From Phenylobacterium montanum (lineage in GTDB: Bacteria > Pseudomonadota > Alphaproteobacteria > Caulobacterales > Caulobacteraceae): a DNA stretch of 64,000 nt. Each line of letters starts with the position of its first letter. Position 1 is the stretch's first letter. Positions 9,696 to 18,492 of this stretch are shown here, piece after piece. The notes beneath the pieces were generated by a model, which saw nothing but the letters and a program-made list of their open reading frames with translations, was not told where the DNA came from and searched no databases. A program made the translations under genes and the position numbers. Location: the NCBI RefSeq assembly GCF_018135625.1, contig NZ_CP073078.1, forward strand, positions 3,876,501 through 3,940,500, read 5' to 3'.

Positions 9696-10733
9696 TCAGC
9701 CCACCGGCTCGGCCCTGTTCGCCGCCAGGCTCCGCCGGACCTCCGCGAGTATCTCGTACGAGCGCACCCGCGCGGCGTGGTCGAACACCTGGCCCGCGGC
9801 CATCAGCTCGTCGGCCTGGGTCAGGCGCAGCACCTGTTCGATCTTGGCCCGCACCGTCTCCGGTCCGCCCACCGCCGCATACTGGAAGGTGTGCTCCAGG
9901 CCAGCGATCTCGGACGGCGAGGCGATCTGGGCGATGTCGTCGACCGGCGGCGGCATCAGGCCGGGCGTGCCCCGGCGCAGGGACAGGAACTGCTGCTGCT
10001 GCGAGGTGGCGAGGCGCCGCGCCTCGGCGTCGGTCTCGGCCGCGATCACCCCGATGCAGACCAGGACATGCGGCGCCTCCAGCGCCTCGGACGGGCGGAA
10101 ATGGCTGCGATAGACGTGCAGGGCCTCCATCAAAAGGTCCGGCGCGAAATGGGCGGCGAAGGCGAAGGGCAGGCCCAAAAGGCCCGCCAGCTGGGCGCCG
10201 AACACAGACGAGCCCAGGATCCAGATCGGCACGTCCAGGCCCGCGCCCGGCACCGCTCGCACCGCCTGGCCGGGCAGGGCCGCGCGGAAATAGGCCTGCA
10301 GCTCGACAACGTCCTGCGGGAAGCGGTCGGCGGCCTCGGCATAGCGGCGCAGGGCGCGGATGGTGGGCTGGTCGGTCCCCGGCGCACGGCCGAGGCCCAG
10401 GTCGATGCGGCCCGGATAGAGCGAGGCCAGGGTGCCGAACTGCTCGGCGATCACCAGCGGCGGGTGGTTGGGCAGCATGATCCCGCCCGCGCCGACGCGG
10501 ATGGTGCTGGTCCCGGCCGCCACGTGACTGATGACGAGGCTGGTCGCGGCGCTGGCTATGCCCGGCATGTTGTGGTGTTCGGCCAGCCAGTAGCGCTTGT
10601 AGCCCAGCCGCTCGGCGTGCTGGGCCAGGTCGCGGCTATTGGCGAAGGCCTGGGCGGCGTCCGACCCCAGGGTGACGGGCGACAGGTCCAGCACCGAAAA
10701 GGCGGGGCCGGCGGGCTCGGCGACGTCACGCAT
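9696..10733 (-). CDS. LLM-class flavin-dependent oxidoreductase
   Basis: 345 residues. Bacterial luciferase-like fold: [16 protein letters not shown] at the start, [15 protein letters not shown] (~45-60), [39 protein letters not shown] (split across ~85-125), and [13 protein letters not shown] near 180. This layout matches the single-subunit LLM family (TIGR03558-like) that uses FMNH2 to oxidise a small organic substrate, often a monooxygenase. ATG 10733 was chosen over upstream starts because AGGAG lies 8 bases before it. It is downstream on the same strand of the hypothetical gene ending at 10844. A 15-bp palindrome (10746-10760) sits directly before the SD. Confidence 0.88.
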   Translation of the reverse strand: MRDVAEPAGPAFSVLDLSPVTLGSDAAQAFANSRDLAQHAERLGYKRYWLAEHHNMPGIASAATSLVISHVAAGTSTIRVGAGGIMLPNHPPLVIAEQFGTLASLYPGRIDLGLGRAPGTDQPTIRALRRYAEAADRFPQDVVELQAYFRAALPGQAVRAVPGAGLDVPIWILGSSVFGAQLAGLLGLPFAFAAHFAPDLLMEALHVYRSHFRPSEALEAPHVLVCIGVIAAETDAEARRLATSQQQQFLSLRRGTPGLMPPPVDDIAQIASPSEIAGLEHTFQYAAVGGPETVRAKIEQVLRLTQADELMAAGQVFDHAARVRSYEILAEVRRSLAANRAEPVG

Positions 10734-10745
10734 GCAAAGGGCTCC

Positions 10746-10760
10746 TGGACCAGAGGTCCA
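10746..10760. promoter_or_regulatory. 15-bp palindrome upstream of LLM oxidoreductase (candidate operator)
   Basis: TGGACC-AGA-GGTCCA is a perfect 6-bp inverted repeat with a 3-base centre, located 13 bases upstream of the LLM start on the minus strand and overlapping the SD approach. It is too small to be a terminator and lies in the 110-base gap between two same-strand genes. Operator function is inferred. Confidence 0.4.
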
Positions 10761-10843
10761 GAAGATTGGGAGCCGCAGGCGGCGGCGCAATCCGGGCGTC
10801 GCAATTGGTTGCGATTAGCAATGCACGGCGCCGATCCGGCCGC

Positions 10844-11236
10844 TCAGGCCACCGCCGCCTTCAGCTTGCCCCAGACGTGGTAGTCGACCAGCACCTTGGT
10901 CAGCTGGCCCTTGGCCTGGTAGGCCTTGAAATCGTGGATCATGTCCAGGCCTAGCGTGCAGAATCGCACCGTCACCGCCCTCGGCGGGCAGCCGACGCTG
11001 GGGGCCGAGAACAGGGCCGCGTTGATGTCGGGATTCTTGGCCGTGATCAGGGTCGCCAGGCGAATGGCCGAGGCCGCACCGGTATGATGCTGCAGGCGCG
11101 GGGCCTCGGCGAACATCTCCTGGCCGAGGGCAGTGACCTGGGCCAGGGTCATCGACCCAACGGACTGCGCCACTGCAGGCTGGGTGAGCTGCTGCAGGTC
11201 GATGTTCAGTATGACGTCGTTCATCAGGAACAGCAT
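10844..11236 (-). CDS. Conserved-looking hypothetical protein
   Basis: 130 residues, not recognised. It starts MLFLMNDVILN and carries one Cys pair region (SVGCPPRAVTVRFC). It looks soluble, and its mixed composition without low-complexity runs suggests a real gene. ATG 11236 has AGGAG 5 bases upstream, a strong SD; an in-frame start 15 bases earlier has none. It lies upstream of the LLM gene on the same strand with a 110-base gap. No function is proposed. Confidence 0.65.
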   Translation of the reverse strand: MLFLMNDVILNIDLQQLTQPAVAQSVGSMTLAQVTALGQEMFAEAPRLQHHTGAASAIRLATLITAKNPDINAALFSAPSVGCPPRAVTVRFCTLGLDMIHDFKAYQAKGQLTKVLVDYHVWGKLKAAVA

Positions 11237-11550
11237 GGCTACTCCTGGCAAGCTCCAAGTTTTCGGATGACCTCAGCCTAGCGGCGGACCGTTAATAGGC
11301 GGTTTTCCGGCCTGCGCCGCGCCTGTGGAAAACGGCGGCTTCATGCCCAGATCGGGCGCGCCTTAACCTAGCCTCGCCACGCCTCCTTAAGCCTGGCTCG
11401 CGTAACGTCGGTCCGTTGGCGCGGCGTCAGAACGCGTCGCGACGCAAATGGCCGGCCGACCCAACCCCCGGGTCGGCCGGCCGCACCGGCGGCCCGGCGT
11501 CCACAGCTTCGGTCAAGATCGGACTCGACAAGCGGCGAACTTGCGGGAAT
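11237..11550. other. 314-base strip without a convincing gene
   Basis: Lies between the start of the minus-strand hypothetical gene and a small plus-strand gene. It holds the promoters of both. TTAATAGGCGGTTTT and CCTTAACC/CCTTAAGC resemble CtrA half-sites, but no full TTAA-N7-TTAA is present. Reading frames across it are Arg/Pro/Gly-rich and not protein-like. Confidence 0.5.
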
Positions 11551-11793
11551 ATGAGTTCCCTGTTCGTTCCGGACGCCGCCATGCTCACCGAACGCTTCGA
11601 CTCCGCTTTCGACGCCATGACCCGCTGCCGCGCCCAGGTGCTGTTCTTGCTCGACTGCTACGGCCGCGGCGGCGAGGAACGGGTCGCGATCGAGCGCCTG
11701 CTGGGCGCCCTGGACGCGGTGTCCGAGAGCTTCGCCAGAGCGTCCCGGGCAGGGACGCCGCCCCGGGGGCGCGAGGCGCACGACCTACCCTAG
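11551..11793 (+). CDS. Small hypothetical protein
   Basis: 80 residues from ATG 11551 (MSSLFVPDAAMLTERFDSAF), predicted as two helices: a hydrophobic-amphipathic segment CRAQVLFLLDCYG and IERLLGALDAVSESFARA. No family is recognised. The SD is weak (GCGGGAAT). A second in-frame ATG at 11581 would give 70 residues. The low-complexity Arg/Pro extension upstream of 11551 is rejected as coding. Existence is moderately likely from composition only. Confidence 0.4.
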   Translation: MSSLFVPDAAMLTERFDSAFDAMTRCRAQVLFLLDCYGRGGEERVAIERLLGALDAVSESFARASRAGTPPRGREAHDLP

Positions 11794-11847
11794 CGGCCTT
11801 GCAGTCGCCCAGGCCTTCCGCCGTCTTCTGGACGCCCCCGGAAAAGT

Positions 11848-11864
11848 ACTTTACAAAATAAAGT
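11848..11864. promoter_or_regulatory. AT-rich 17-bp dyad, candidate autoregulatory operator
   Basis: ACTTTA-CAAAA-TAAAGT is a perfect 6-bp inverted repeat in a markedly AT-rich patch of an otherwise GC-rich region, 41 bases upstream of ATG 11905. It probably overlaps the promoter of the membrane protein/winged-helix pair and is a good candidate site for the regulator encoded at 12534. That link is inference. Confidence 0.5.
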
Positions 11865-11904
11865 TCTCTGCAATGATCCACCAACCTCATCGCGGAGCCA
11901 CGCC

Positions 11905-12525
11905 ATGAACGAGCAGATCTCAGTCCTCAAGAACGACCTCGCCTTCATGCGGGCGCTGGCCCAGGAGGGGCGCACGCCGCCGCCGCTCGGCGGTGCGGTG
12001 CTGGTCAGCGCCGGGGCGTTCTATGGCTTGGCCAGCGTGGTTCAGTGGGCGGCCATGGTGCGGCTCTTGCCCCTGTCACAGAGCATGGTTGCAGGGTCGT
12101 GGCTCTTGGCCACTGTGCTGTTCATGATCTGCCTATTCTTCCTGAAGCGCCGGCTGGCCAGGACCGCCAGCGCCCAGACGCCGGGAAGCCGCGCTGTGGG
12201 CTTGGCCTGGGCCGGCGTTGGCTGGTCGATCTTCGCTCTGTTCGCCGCGGTCGCGATCGTCTGCTGGCGCACGCACAGCGGCATACCGACACTGCTGTTA
12301 CCCTCGATCATCCTGGCTCTCTACGGCGCGGCCTGGACCGTGGCGACGGCGGTCTCCGGCCTGAAATGGACGCGCCTAGCCGCAGCCGGCAGCTACGCCA
12401 TGGCGCTGGTGACCGCCTGGATGAGCGTCGATCCTTCGGTGATGCTGGTCTATGCCGCCGCCCTGGTTCTGCTGGCCGTGATCCCGGGCATCGTCCTGAT
12501 GCGCCAGCCGGCCAGCGCCGCCTGA
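11905..12525 (+). CDS. Integral membrane protein, unknown function
   Basis: 206 residues with a cytoplasmic N-terminus (MNEQISVLKNDLAFMRALAQEG) and about six helices arranged as three pairs (GGAVLVSAGAFYGLASVV, SWLLATVLFMICLFFLK, GWSIFALFAAVAIVCW, and three more). No transporter signature is recognised. The stop is 8 bases before the winged-helix regulator at 12534, so the two form an operon. Such membrane-protein/regulator pairs are common in proteobacteria and may form a membrane-linked regulatory unit; here the role is unknown. Confidence 0.75.
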   Translation: MNEQISVLKNDLAFMRALAQEGRTPPPLGGAVLVSAGAFYGLASVVQWAAMVRLLPLSQSMVAGSWLLATVLFMICLFFLKRRLARTASAQTPGSRAVGLAWAGVGWSIFALFAAVAIVCWRTHSGIPTLLLPSIILALYGAAWTVATAVSGLKWTRLAAAGSYAMALVTAWMSVDPSVMLVYAAALVLLAVIPGIVLMRQPASAA

Positions 12526-12533
12526 GGCCGGCC

Positions 12534-12836
12534 ATGGACGGTTTCGACATCGATCAGATCGACGAGGTGATCCACGGCCGCCTGAGGCTGGGGGTGATGG
12601 CGTACCTCGCCGGCGCCGAGACCGCCGAATTCAACGCCCTGAAACAGCGGCTCTCAGCCACCGACGGCAACCTGTCGGTCCACCTGAGGAAGCTGGAGGA
12701 GGCCGGCTATGTGGCTATCGACAAGAGCTTTTCCGGCCGCAAACCCCTGACCCGGATCAGCCTGACACCCGAAGGCCGCACCGCCTTCGTCCGCTATTTG
12801 GACGCCATCGGCAAGCTGGTCGACCAGGGCGGGTGA
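12534..12836 (+). CDS. Winged-helix transcriptional regulator (MarR/ArsR-like, single domain)
   Basis: 100 residues. The winged-helix core is clear: HGRLRLGVMAYLAGAETAEF, then FNALKQRLSATDGNLSVHLRKLEEAGYV as the recognition region, and a wing with ISLTPEGRTAFVRYLDAI. No sensor domain is present, so it probably works as a small dimer, perhaps with the partner membrane protein. ATG 12534 follows the membrane protein stop by 8 bases. The AT-rich dyad at 11848-11864 is the best candidate operator. Confidence 0.85.
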   Translation: MDGFDIDQIDEVIHGRLRLGVMAYLAGAETAEFNALKQRLSATDGNLSVHLRKLEEAGYVAIDKSFSGRKPLTRISLTPEGRTAFVRYLDAIGKLVDQGG

Positions 12837-12902
12837 GAGGCTTGGACAACTGCTGACATACCCATCCTGCGCCCGGCGCGAGACTCGCCTATATCTGCGC
12901 CC

Positions 12903-14780
12903 ATGAGCGAGGAGACCGAGACCGCCGCCCTGACCGGGCCGGAGCTGATCAAGGACTACGTCAAGCGCCTGCCCGACGCGCCCGGCGTGTACCGGATGCT
13001 GGGCGAGGAGGGCGAGGTCCTCTATGTCGGCAAGGCCCGCAGCCTGAAGAAGCGGGTCGGGCAGTATGCGCAAGGCCGATTCCACACCCAGCGGGTGGCG
13101 CACATGGTGCACCTGACCCGGGGCATGGAGTTCGTCTCCACCAAGACCGAGACCGAGGCCCTGCTGCTGGAGATCAACCTGATCAAGCAGCTGAAGCCGC
13201 GCTTCAATGTCCAGCTGCGCGACGACAAGAGCTTTCCCGAGATCCTGATCCGTCGCGACCACCGCGCGGCCCAGATCAGGAAGCATCGCGGCGCCCACAC
13301 CATCCCCGGCGACTATTTCGGGCCCTTCGCCTCGGCCTGGGCGGTGAACCGCACGGTGAACTGCCTGCAGAAGGCCTTTCTGCTTCGTTCGTGCTCGGAC
13401 AATGTGTTCGAGACCAGGACGCGCCCCTGCATGCTGCACCAGATCAAGCGCTGCAGCGCGCCGTGCGTCGACCTGATCAGTGCGGAGGATTACGACGCCC
13501 TGGTCGAGCAGGCGCACGACTTCCTGCGCGGCAAGAGCCGGGCGGTGATGACCCGCCTGTCGGAAGAGATGACCGCCGCCGCCGAGGACCTGGAGTTCGA
13601 GCGCGCCGCGCGCCTGCGCGACCGGATCCGCGCCCTGTCCTCGGTCAGCCAGGAGCAGTCGATCAATCCCCAGACCCTGGAGGAGGCCGACGTCTTCGCC
13701 GTCCATTCCGAGGGCGGCCAGGCCTGCGTGCAGGTGTTCTTCTTCCGCGCCGGCCAGAACTGGGGCAACCGCGCCTATTTTCCCAAGGTGGCCAACACCA
13801 TCGAGCAGGCCGAGGAGGGGGCCGGCATCCTCGACGCCTTCCTGGGTCAGTTCTACGACACCCAGGCCGTGCCGCGGCTGATCCTGGTGAGCCACGAGCC
13901 GCCGAACCGCGAACTGCTGGCCGAGGCCTTCTCGATGAAAGCGGGCAGGAAGGTCGAGATCGCCCTGCCGGTGCGCGGGGAAAAGGCCGAGTTGGTGCGC
14001 CACGCGATGACCAACGCGCGCGAAGCCCTGGGCCGCAAGATGGCCGAAAGCTCGGCCCAATCGACCCTGCTGAACGGGGTCTGCGAGGCCTTCGGGCTTG
14101 AGGCCATGCCGGAGCGGATCGAAGTCTATGACAACTCGCACATCATGGGGACCAACGCCGTCGGCGGCATGATCGTGGCCGGGCCGGAGGGCTTCCAGAA
14201 GAGCCAATACCGCAAGTTCAACATCAAGAGCACCGAACTGACCCCCGGCGACGACTACGGCATGATGCGCGAGGTGCTGCGCCGCCGCTTCGCCCGCATG
14301 GTCAAGGAGGAGGAGGCCGGCGAGGCTTCACCCCGCCCCGACCTGGTCCTGGTGGACGGCGGCAAGGGCCAGCTGGACGCGGCGCTGGAGGTGATGGCCG
14401 ACCTCGGCGTCGATGACATCGCCATCGTCGGCGTGGCCAAGGGGCCGGATCGCGACGCGGGCCTGGAGCGGTTCTTCATTCCCGGCAAGACCCCGTTCAT
14501 GCTCGAGCCCAAGAGCCCGGTGCTCTACTACCTGCAGCGCCTGCGCGACGAGGCGCACCGGTTCGCCATCGGCACCCACCGGGCGCGGCGCAAGATCGAG
14601 ATGACCAAGAACCCGCTGGACGAGATCGAGGGGGTGGGGCCGGGCCGCAAGCGCGCCCTGCTGCACGCCTTCGGCTCGGCGCGGGGGGTGTCACGCGCCT
14701 CGGCGGCGGACCTGGCCAAGGTCGAGGGGGTCAGTGACGCGTTGGCCCAGCGGATCTACGAGCATTTCAACAAGGCGTAA
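12903..14780 (+). CDS. uvrC: Excinuclease ABC subunit C
   Basis: 625 residues, normal UvrC length. Domains in order: GIY-YIG nuclease (~25-105; PGVYRM and [13 protein letters not shown]), the Cys-containing linker ([12 protein letters not shown]), UVR motif (~205-240) contacting UvrB, RNase H-like endonuclease (~380-540; [17 protein letters not shown] and [10 protein letters not shown]), and a C-terminal helix-hairpin-helix pair ([15 protein letters not shown]). UvrC makes the 3' and 5' incisions in nucleotide excision repair in the cytoplasm. No LexA-like site is evident in the 66-base upstream gap. pgsA follows after 29 bases, a neighbour order known in Caulobacter relatives. Confidence 0.97.
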   Translation: MSEETETAALTGPELIKDYVKRLPDAPGVYRMLGEEGEVLYVGKARSLKKRVGQYAQGRFHTQRVAHMVHLTRGMEFVSTKTETEALLLEINLIKQLKPRFNVQLRDDKSFPEILIRRDHRAAQIRKHRGAHTIPGDYFGPFASAWAVNRTVNCLQKAFLLRSCSDNVFETRTRPCMLHQIKRCSAPCVDLISAEDYDALVEQAHDFLRGKSRAVMTRLSEEMTAAAEDLEFERAARLRDRIRALSSVSQEQSINPQTLEEADVFAVHSEGGQACVQVFFFRAGQNWGNRAYFPKVANTIEQAEEGAGILDAFLGQFYDTQAVPRLILVSHEPPNRELLAEAFSMKAGRKVEIALPVRGEKAELVRHAMTNAREALGRKMAESSAQSTLLNGVCEAFGLEAMPERIEVYDNSHIMGTNAVGGMIVAGPEGFQKSQYRKFNIKSTELTPGDDYGMMREVLRRRFARMVKEEEAGEASPRPDLVLVDGGKGQLDAALEVMADLGVDDIAIVGVAKGPDRDAGLERFFIPGKTPFMLEPKSPVLYYLQRLRDEAHRFAIGTHRARRKIEMTKNPLDEIEGVGPGRKRALLHAFGSARGVSRASAADLAKVEGVSDALAQRIYEHFNKA

Positions 14781-14809
14781 CTTCGGCGGCTCTGCTAGGA
14801 GTGCAGCGC

Positions 14810-15412
14810 ATGAAGCAGCACCTGCCCAACATCCTGACCATCGCGCGGCTGGTCCTGTCGCTCGGCATGTTCTTCGCCCTGGCGGCGATCGGGGCGCAGG
14901 TCTGGCCGGACCAGGCGGCCTGGCTGGTGCGGTTCTCGGTCGCCGCCTTCGTCGTCGCCGCGGTCACCGACTTCTTCGACGGCTGGCTGGCGCGCAAGTG
15001 GGGGGTGGTCAGCCTGACCGGCGCGATCCTGGACCCGATCGCCGACAAGATTCTGGTCTGCGGCGCCATCCTGGGCCTGCTGGCCGTGCGCGCGCCGGGC
15101 GTGCTGGTGGCGGGGACGGTGATCCTGTTCCGTGAATTCGCCGTCTCGGCCCTGCGCGAGGTCCTGGCGCCGCGGGGGATCAAGCTGCCCGTGACCTTCC
15201 TGGCCAAGACCAAGACCACCCTGCAACTGGTGGCGCTGGGCGCGATCATGGTGTTGTGGTTCTGGCCGGCCTGGGGGCTCGCCCTCGATCTCGGCGCCCT
15301 GCGGCAGGCGCTCATGGCCGCCGAGGGCCTGTTCGACTTCGCCGCGATCGTCACGGTATGGACGGGCGTGGAGTATGCGATGGCGGCGCGCAAGGCGCTG
15401 GCGTCCGGCTAG
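14810..15412 (+). CDS. pgsA: CDP-diacylglycerol-glycerol-3-phosphate 3-phosphatidyltransferase
   Basis: 200 residues from ATG 14810 (MKQHLPNILTIARLVLS); GTG 14801 is an alternative adding three residues. The CDP-alcohol phosphotransferase motif is intact in DFFDGWLARKWG followed by GAILDPIADK, giving all four metal-binding Asp residues. About five membrane helices. It makes phosphatidylglycerol phosphate, the committed step to PG and cardiolipin, at the inner membrane. It probably shares the uvrC transcript. Moderately unlike the divergent CDP-alcohol enzyme at 52902, which lacks the first Asp. Confidence 0.94.
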   Translation: MKQHLPNILTIARLVLSLGMFFALAAIGAQVWPDQAAWLVRFSVAAFVVAAVTDFFDGWLARKWGVVSLTGAILDPIADKILVCGAILGLLAVRAPGVLVAGTVILFREFAVSALREVLAPRGIKLPVTFLAKTKTTLQLVALGAIMVLWFWPAWGLALDLGALRQALMAAEGLFDFAAIVTVWTGVEYAMAARKALASG

Positions 15413-15444
15413 GGTCGCCAGGCGCCGCTCGACCAACCGCGACG

Positions 15445-15458
15445 TTGATCTCGATCAA
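15445..15458. promoter_or_regulatory. Perfect FNR/FixK-type box upstream of HWE kinase
   Basis: TTGATCTCGATCAA matches TTGAT-N4-ATCAA at every defined position and is a full palindrome. Its centre (15451.5) is only ~20 bases from ATG 15472. If it acts as a class II activator site, transcription would start near 15493 and the kinase would more likely begin at ATG 15511. With ATG 15472 a repressor role would be expected instead. Confidence 0.7.
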
Positions 15459-15471
15459 GGTTCCAGGGGCG

Positions 15472-16935
15472 ATGGCAGGCGATCAATCCGCCTCAATCTG
15501 GCCCAAGCCCATGACCTTGGCGACATCGCCTGCGGGAAAGCTCCTGAACTGGACCGGATTGCGGCCAGGGTCCTGGATCGCCTATCTGACGGCGGCGCTG
15601 ATCGTGGCCGTAGCCCTGGCCGTGCGCCTGGCGCTGGCCCCCTGGATCGTCGGCGCCCAATTCATCACCTTCTTCCCGGCGATCATCGTCACCACGTTCG
15701 CCTGCGGAACCGCCGCCGGCCTGCTCGCCGTCGCGCTCAGTGCTGCGGCCGCATGGTTCATCATGGGGGCGGAGGGCGTGACGCCGCAGGAGTTCAACGC
15801 GCTGTTGCTGTTCGCCCTGGTCGCCGGCCTGGATGTAGCTATCATTTCCGCGCTTAGAATGGCGAACACGGCGTTGCGGACCGCGCTGGCCCAGGTGGAA
15901 CGACTGAACACGGAGCTGGGCGCCAGCGCGACGACCTTCCGCGACCTTCTGGAATCCGCGCCCGATGCGATGGTCATCGTCGACCGGAAGGGCCGCATCA
16001 GCTTGATCAACGCCGAGACCGAACGGCTTTTCGGCTTCGAACGACAGGACCTGCTGGGGCGACCGATCGAGCAGCTGATGCCCGAGCAACACCGCGAACA
16101 GCACCGAATTCATTTCGCCGAGTTCCAGGCAAACCCGAGGGCGCGGCCCATGGGCGAAGGGCGCGATCTCTTTGGCCAGCGCCCGGATGGAGGCGCGTTT
16201 CCGGTCGAGGTCGGCCTCAGTCCGTTGCACGCCGATCGTGACGGCGGCGTCATCGCCGTCATCCGCGACATCAGCGAGCGCAAGGCGGCGGAGGCGCGGC
16301 AATCGCTGTTGCTGCACGAACTGAATCATCGGGTGAAAAACACGCTGGCGATCGTGCAATCCGTCGCCAACCAGACGCTGAACGCCACCAACGATCCCGC
16401 GGCGTTTCGCAAGGCCTTCAGCGGGCGGCTCATGGCGATATCAAAGAGCCATGACCTGTTGACCCGCAACGACTGGACCGGCGCGGACGTGCGCGAGATC
16501 ATCGCCGAGCAATTGGGCCCCTATCAGCACGCGGCCGCCGACCGTTTCGACCTGTCCGGACCAACCGTGCGGGTGGGCGCGAAAATCGCCATGGCGCTCG
16601 GGATGATGCTGGGCGAACTGGCCACAAACGCCGCCAAATACGGCGCCCTGTCGGTGGACGCCGGACGCGTCGGCGTCAGCTGGCAGCTCAAGGCGGACGC
16701 CGGCGGGAAGATGCTGCAGTTGACCTGGCGTGAAATCGGCGGTCCCGCAGTCGCGCAGCCGTCAAGGCGGGGCTTCGGATCGCGCCTGATCGAGCGCGGC
16801 CTGAGCCATGAATTGGGCGGCAGCGCACGAATGACCTTCAATCCGGCCGGTCTGGTCTGCGAATTGGAATTCCCGATCGACGGTGAAAACCCGGCGGCGA
16901 CGCTCGCCTCGTTCAGCCCTCAGGCAGCGGAATGA
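15472..16935 (+). CDS. HWE-family sensor histidine kinase with DUF4118-like and PAS domains
   Basis: 487 residues. Four hydrophobic helices at ~35-130 (FITFFPAIIVTTFACG, DUF4118-like), PAS at ~150-270 (LLESAPDAMVIVDRKGRISLI is the start; DGGVIAVIRDISERK closes it), then an HWE kinase core: His286 in ELNHRVKN, N-box ELATNAAKYGALS and the diagnostic Trp-x-Glu in LTWREIGG. No receiver or regulator is adjacent, so it is an orphan kinase; HWE kinases often feed general stress (PhyR) or light/redox circuits. Starts at 15472 (AGGGGC upstream) or 15511. Its 3' end overlaps the convergent pirin gene by 23 bases. A perfect FNR/FixK box precedes it. Confidence 0.9.
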   Translation: MAGDQSASIWPKPMTLATSPAGKLLNWTGLRPGSWIAYLTAALIVAVALAVRLALAPWIVGAQFITFFPAIIVTTFACGTAAGLLAVALSAAAAWFIMGAEGVTPQEFNALLLFALVAGLDVAIISALRMANTALRTALAQVERLNTELGASATTFRDLLESAPDAMVIVDRKGRISLINAETERLFGFERQDLLGRPIEQLMPEQHREQHRIHFAEFQANPRARPMGEGRDLFGQRPDGGAFPVEVGLSPLHADRDGGVIAVIRDISERKAAEARQSLLLHELNHRVKNTLAIVQSVANQTLNATNDPAAFRKAFSGRLMAISKSHDLLTRNDWTGADVREIIAEQLGPYQHAAADRFDLSGPTVRVGAKIAMALGMMLGELATNAAKYGALSVDAGRVGVSWQLKADAGGKMLQLTWREIGGPAVAQPSRRGFGSRLIERGLSHELGGSARMTFNPAGLVCELEFPIDGENPAATLASFSPQAAE

Positions 16936-17782
16936 TGTCGTCCTGATCGTTCGGCGGCAAGGCCCAGCGGCCGGCCTTCCAGTCGGCCTTGGCCTGTTCC
17001 AGGCGCTCCTTGGACGAGGAGACGAAGTTCCAGAACAGGAACCGCTCGCCTAGCGGCTCGCCGCCCAGCAGCATCACGCTGGAAGGCTCCAGGGCGGTGA
17101 GCACAACCGTCTCGCCGGGCGCAAACACCAGCATCTGGCCGACGCCATAGGCATGGCCGTCCACCTCGACCTGCCCTTTGGCGACATAGGCGGCGCGCTC
17201 GGGATATTCCGGCTGCAGGCCTGCCTTGGCGCCCGCTTCCAGTTCCCAATGGACATAGAACATCGGCGAGGAGGTCTTGACCCTGGCCTCGGCGCCGAAG
17301 GCCTTGCCGGCGATCAGCCGCGCCCAGAGACCGTCGCCCTGATAGGTCGGCAGGTCCTCAGGCCCGTGGTGGGCGAAGGCAGGGTCGGTCTCCTCCAGCG
17401 CCTGCGGCAAGGCGACCCAGGCTTGGATGCCGTGCAGGGCGCCGCCGTGCTCGCGCAGGGGACCATCGAAGCGTTCGGAATGGCTGATGCCGCGGCCGGC
17501 GGTCATCCAGTTGACCTCGCCGGGGCGGATCGCCTGGTCATAGCCTAGGCTGTCCTGGTGGCGGATCTCGCCGGCGAACAGGTAGGTGACGGTGGAGAGG
17601 CCGATATGCGGATGCGGTCGCACGTCCATGCTGCGCGGCGCCGGGCCGGCCAGCTCGACCGGCCCCATGTGGTCGAAGAACACGAACGGCCCGACCATCC
17701 GCCGCTTGGCGAAGGGCAGGACGCGGCCGACTTCGAAGCCGCCGAGGTCGCGGCGGCGCTGGTCGATGACGATTTCGATCAT
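16913..17782 (-). CDS. Pirin family protein
   Basis: 289 residues, usual pirin length. Two cupin domains: the N-terminal one carries the metal-binding pattern VRPHPHIGLSTVTYL with a later HSERF, plus the GEVNWMTAGRGISHSE signature; the C-terminal cupin (~175-285) is less conserved. Bacterial pirins bind iron and include quercetin dioxygenases and redox-responsive metabolic modulators; the role here is not determined. The last 8 codons overlap the 3' end of the HWE kinase on the other strand. It lies 21 bases downstream of the Lrp regulator, so the two may be cotranscribed. Confidence 0.92.
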   Translation of the reverse strand: MIEIVIDQRRRDLGGFEVGRVLPFAKRRMVGPFVFFDHMGPVELAGPAPRSMDVRPHPHIGLSTVTYLFAGEIRHQDSLGYDQAIRPGEVNWMTAGRGISHSERFDGPLREHGGALHGIQAWVALPQALEETDPAFAHHGPEDLPTYQGDGLWARLIAGKAFGAEARVKTSSPMFYVHWELEAGAKAGLQPEYPERAAYVAKGQVEVDGHAYGVGQMLVFAPGETVVLTALEPSSVMLLGGEPLGERFLFWNFVSSSKERLEQAKADWKAGRWALPPNDQDDIIPLPEG

Positions 17783-17803
17783 GTCTGGCTCCTCAACCGG
17801 AGC

Positions 17804-18295
17804 CTAATCTTCGATATGGGGACTGACCAGCCGCAGCGGCACCGCCGTGGAATTCTTCACGCTGCGCACGACGATGCGGCTTTCGATGTTGGACACCAGG
17901 CCCAGCGACAGCAGCTTGTCGCGCAGGAAGTCGTCGAAGGCGTGCATGTCGCGGGTGACGATGCGCAGCTCGTAGTCGGCCGCGCCGGTGACCGTGGCGC
18001 ACTGGGCGACCTCGGGCCAGGGCAGCACGGCCTGTTCGAAGGCCTCAAGGTTCTGCTTGGTGGGCAGGGTCAGCTTGACCGTGCAATAGACCTCGAAACC
18101 CAGGCCCAGCTTTTCGCGGTCGAGGATGGTCACCCGGCGCTGGATCACGCCGGCGTCCTCCAGCCGTTTGATCCGCCGCCAGCAGGGGCTGGAGGACAGG
18201 CCCACCTGATCGGCGATCTCGGCCACGGACAGGGCGGCGTTGTACTGGATCAGATCGAGAATCTTGGCGTCGATCGCATCGAGCGTTTCGGGCAA
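17804..18295 (-). CDS. Lrp/AsnC-family transcriptional regulator
   Basis: 163 residues. N-terminal AsnC HTH ([18 protein letters not shown], then [28 protein letters not shown]) and a C-terminal RAM/ACT-type ligand domain (~70-150; [21 protein letters not shown]). It would form octamers that respond to amino acids or related metabolites. It is divergent from the FAD oxidoreductase at 18493 and upstream of pirin. The intergenic region carries an inverted repeat (18332-18364) that is a candidate binding site. Confidence 0.93.
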   Translation of the reverse strand: MPETLDAIDAKILDLIQYNAALSVAEIADQVGLSSSPCWRRIKRLEDAGVIQRRVTILDREKLGLGFEVYCTVKLTLPTKQNLEAFEQAVLPWPEVAQCATVTGAADYELRIVTRDMHAFDDFLRDKLLSLGLVSNIESRIVVRSVKNSTAVPLRLVSPHIED

Positions 18296-18331
18296 GATTT
18301 ATCTCCTGGGACGTCGCGGCCGAATGGTTCG

Positions 18332-18364
18332 TGCGGAAAAAGCCTGGAATCAGTCTATTCCGCA
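18332..18364. promoter_or_regulatory. Inverted repeat in Lrp/oxidoreductase intergenic region
   Basis: TGCGGAA (18332-18338) and TTCCGCA (18358-18364) are 7-base inverted arms separated by 19 bases, so arm centres are 26 bases apart, about two and a half helical turns. It lies 37 bases upstream of the Lrp start in the divergent region. Lrp-type regulators commonly bind such spaced dyads; binding is inferred. Confidence 0.45.
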
Positions 18365-18492
18365 ACCAAAAACTTCGAACATCGCTGTCGGTCGCGCCCC
18401 AGATCATGGAGCTATCGCACAAGGTTGCTTGATTGTGGCCCCGTGGTGCGACATCAGCGGCGGTCTGCAGGATCATCGGCAGGGAGACCAGC

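Noticed and set aside
11290-11395. CtrA-like half-sites (TTAATAGGCGGTTTT, TTAACC, TTAAGC)
   Set aside because: No complete TTAA-N7-TTAA; these half-sites are expected at random in AT-richer gaps.
12654-14207. 517-codon minus-strand open frame over uvrC and its upstream gene
   Set aside because: Arg/Gly/His-rich, no domain, and antiparallel to a clear uvrC; a shadow caused by high G+C.
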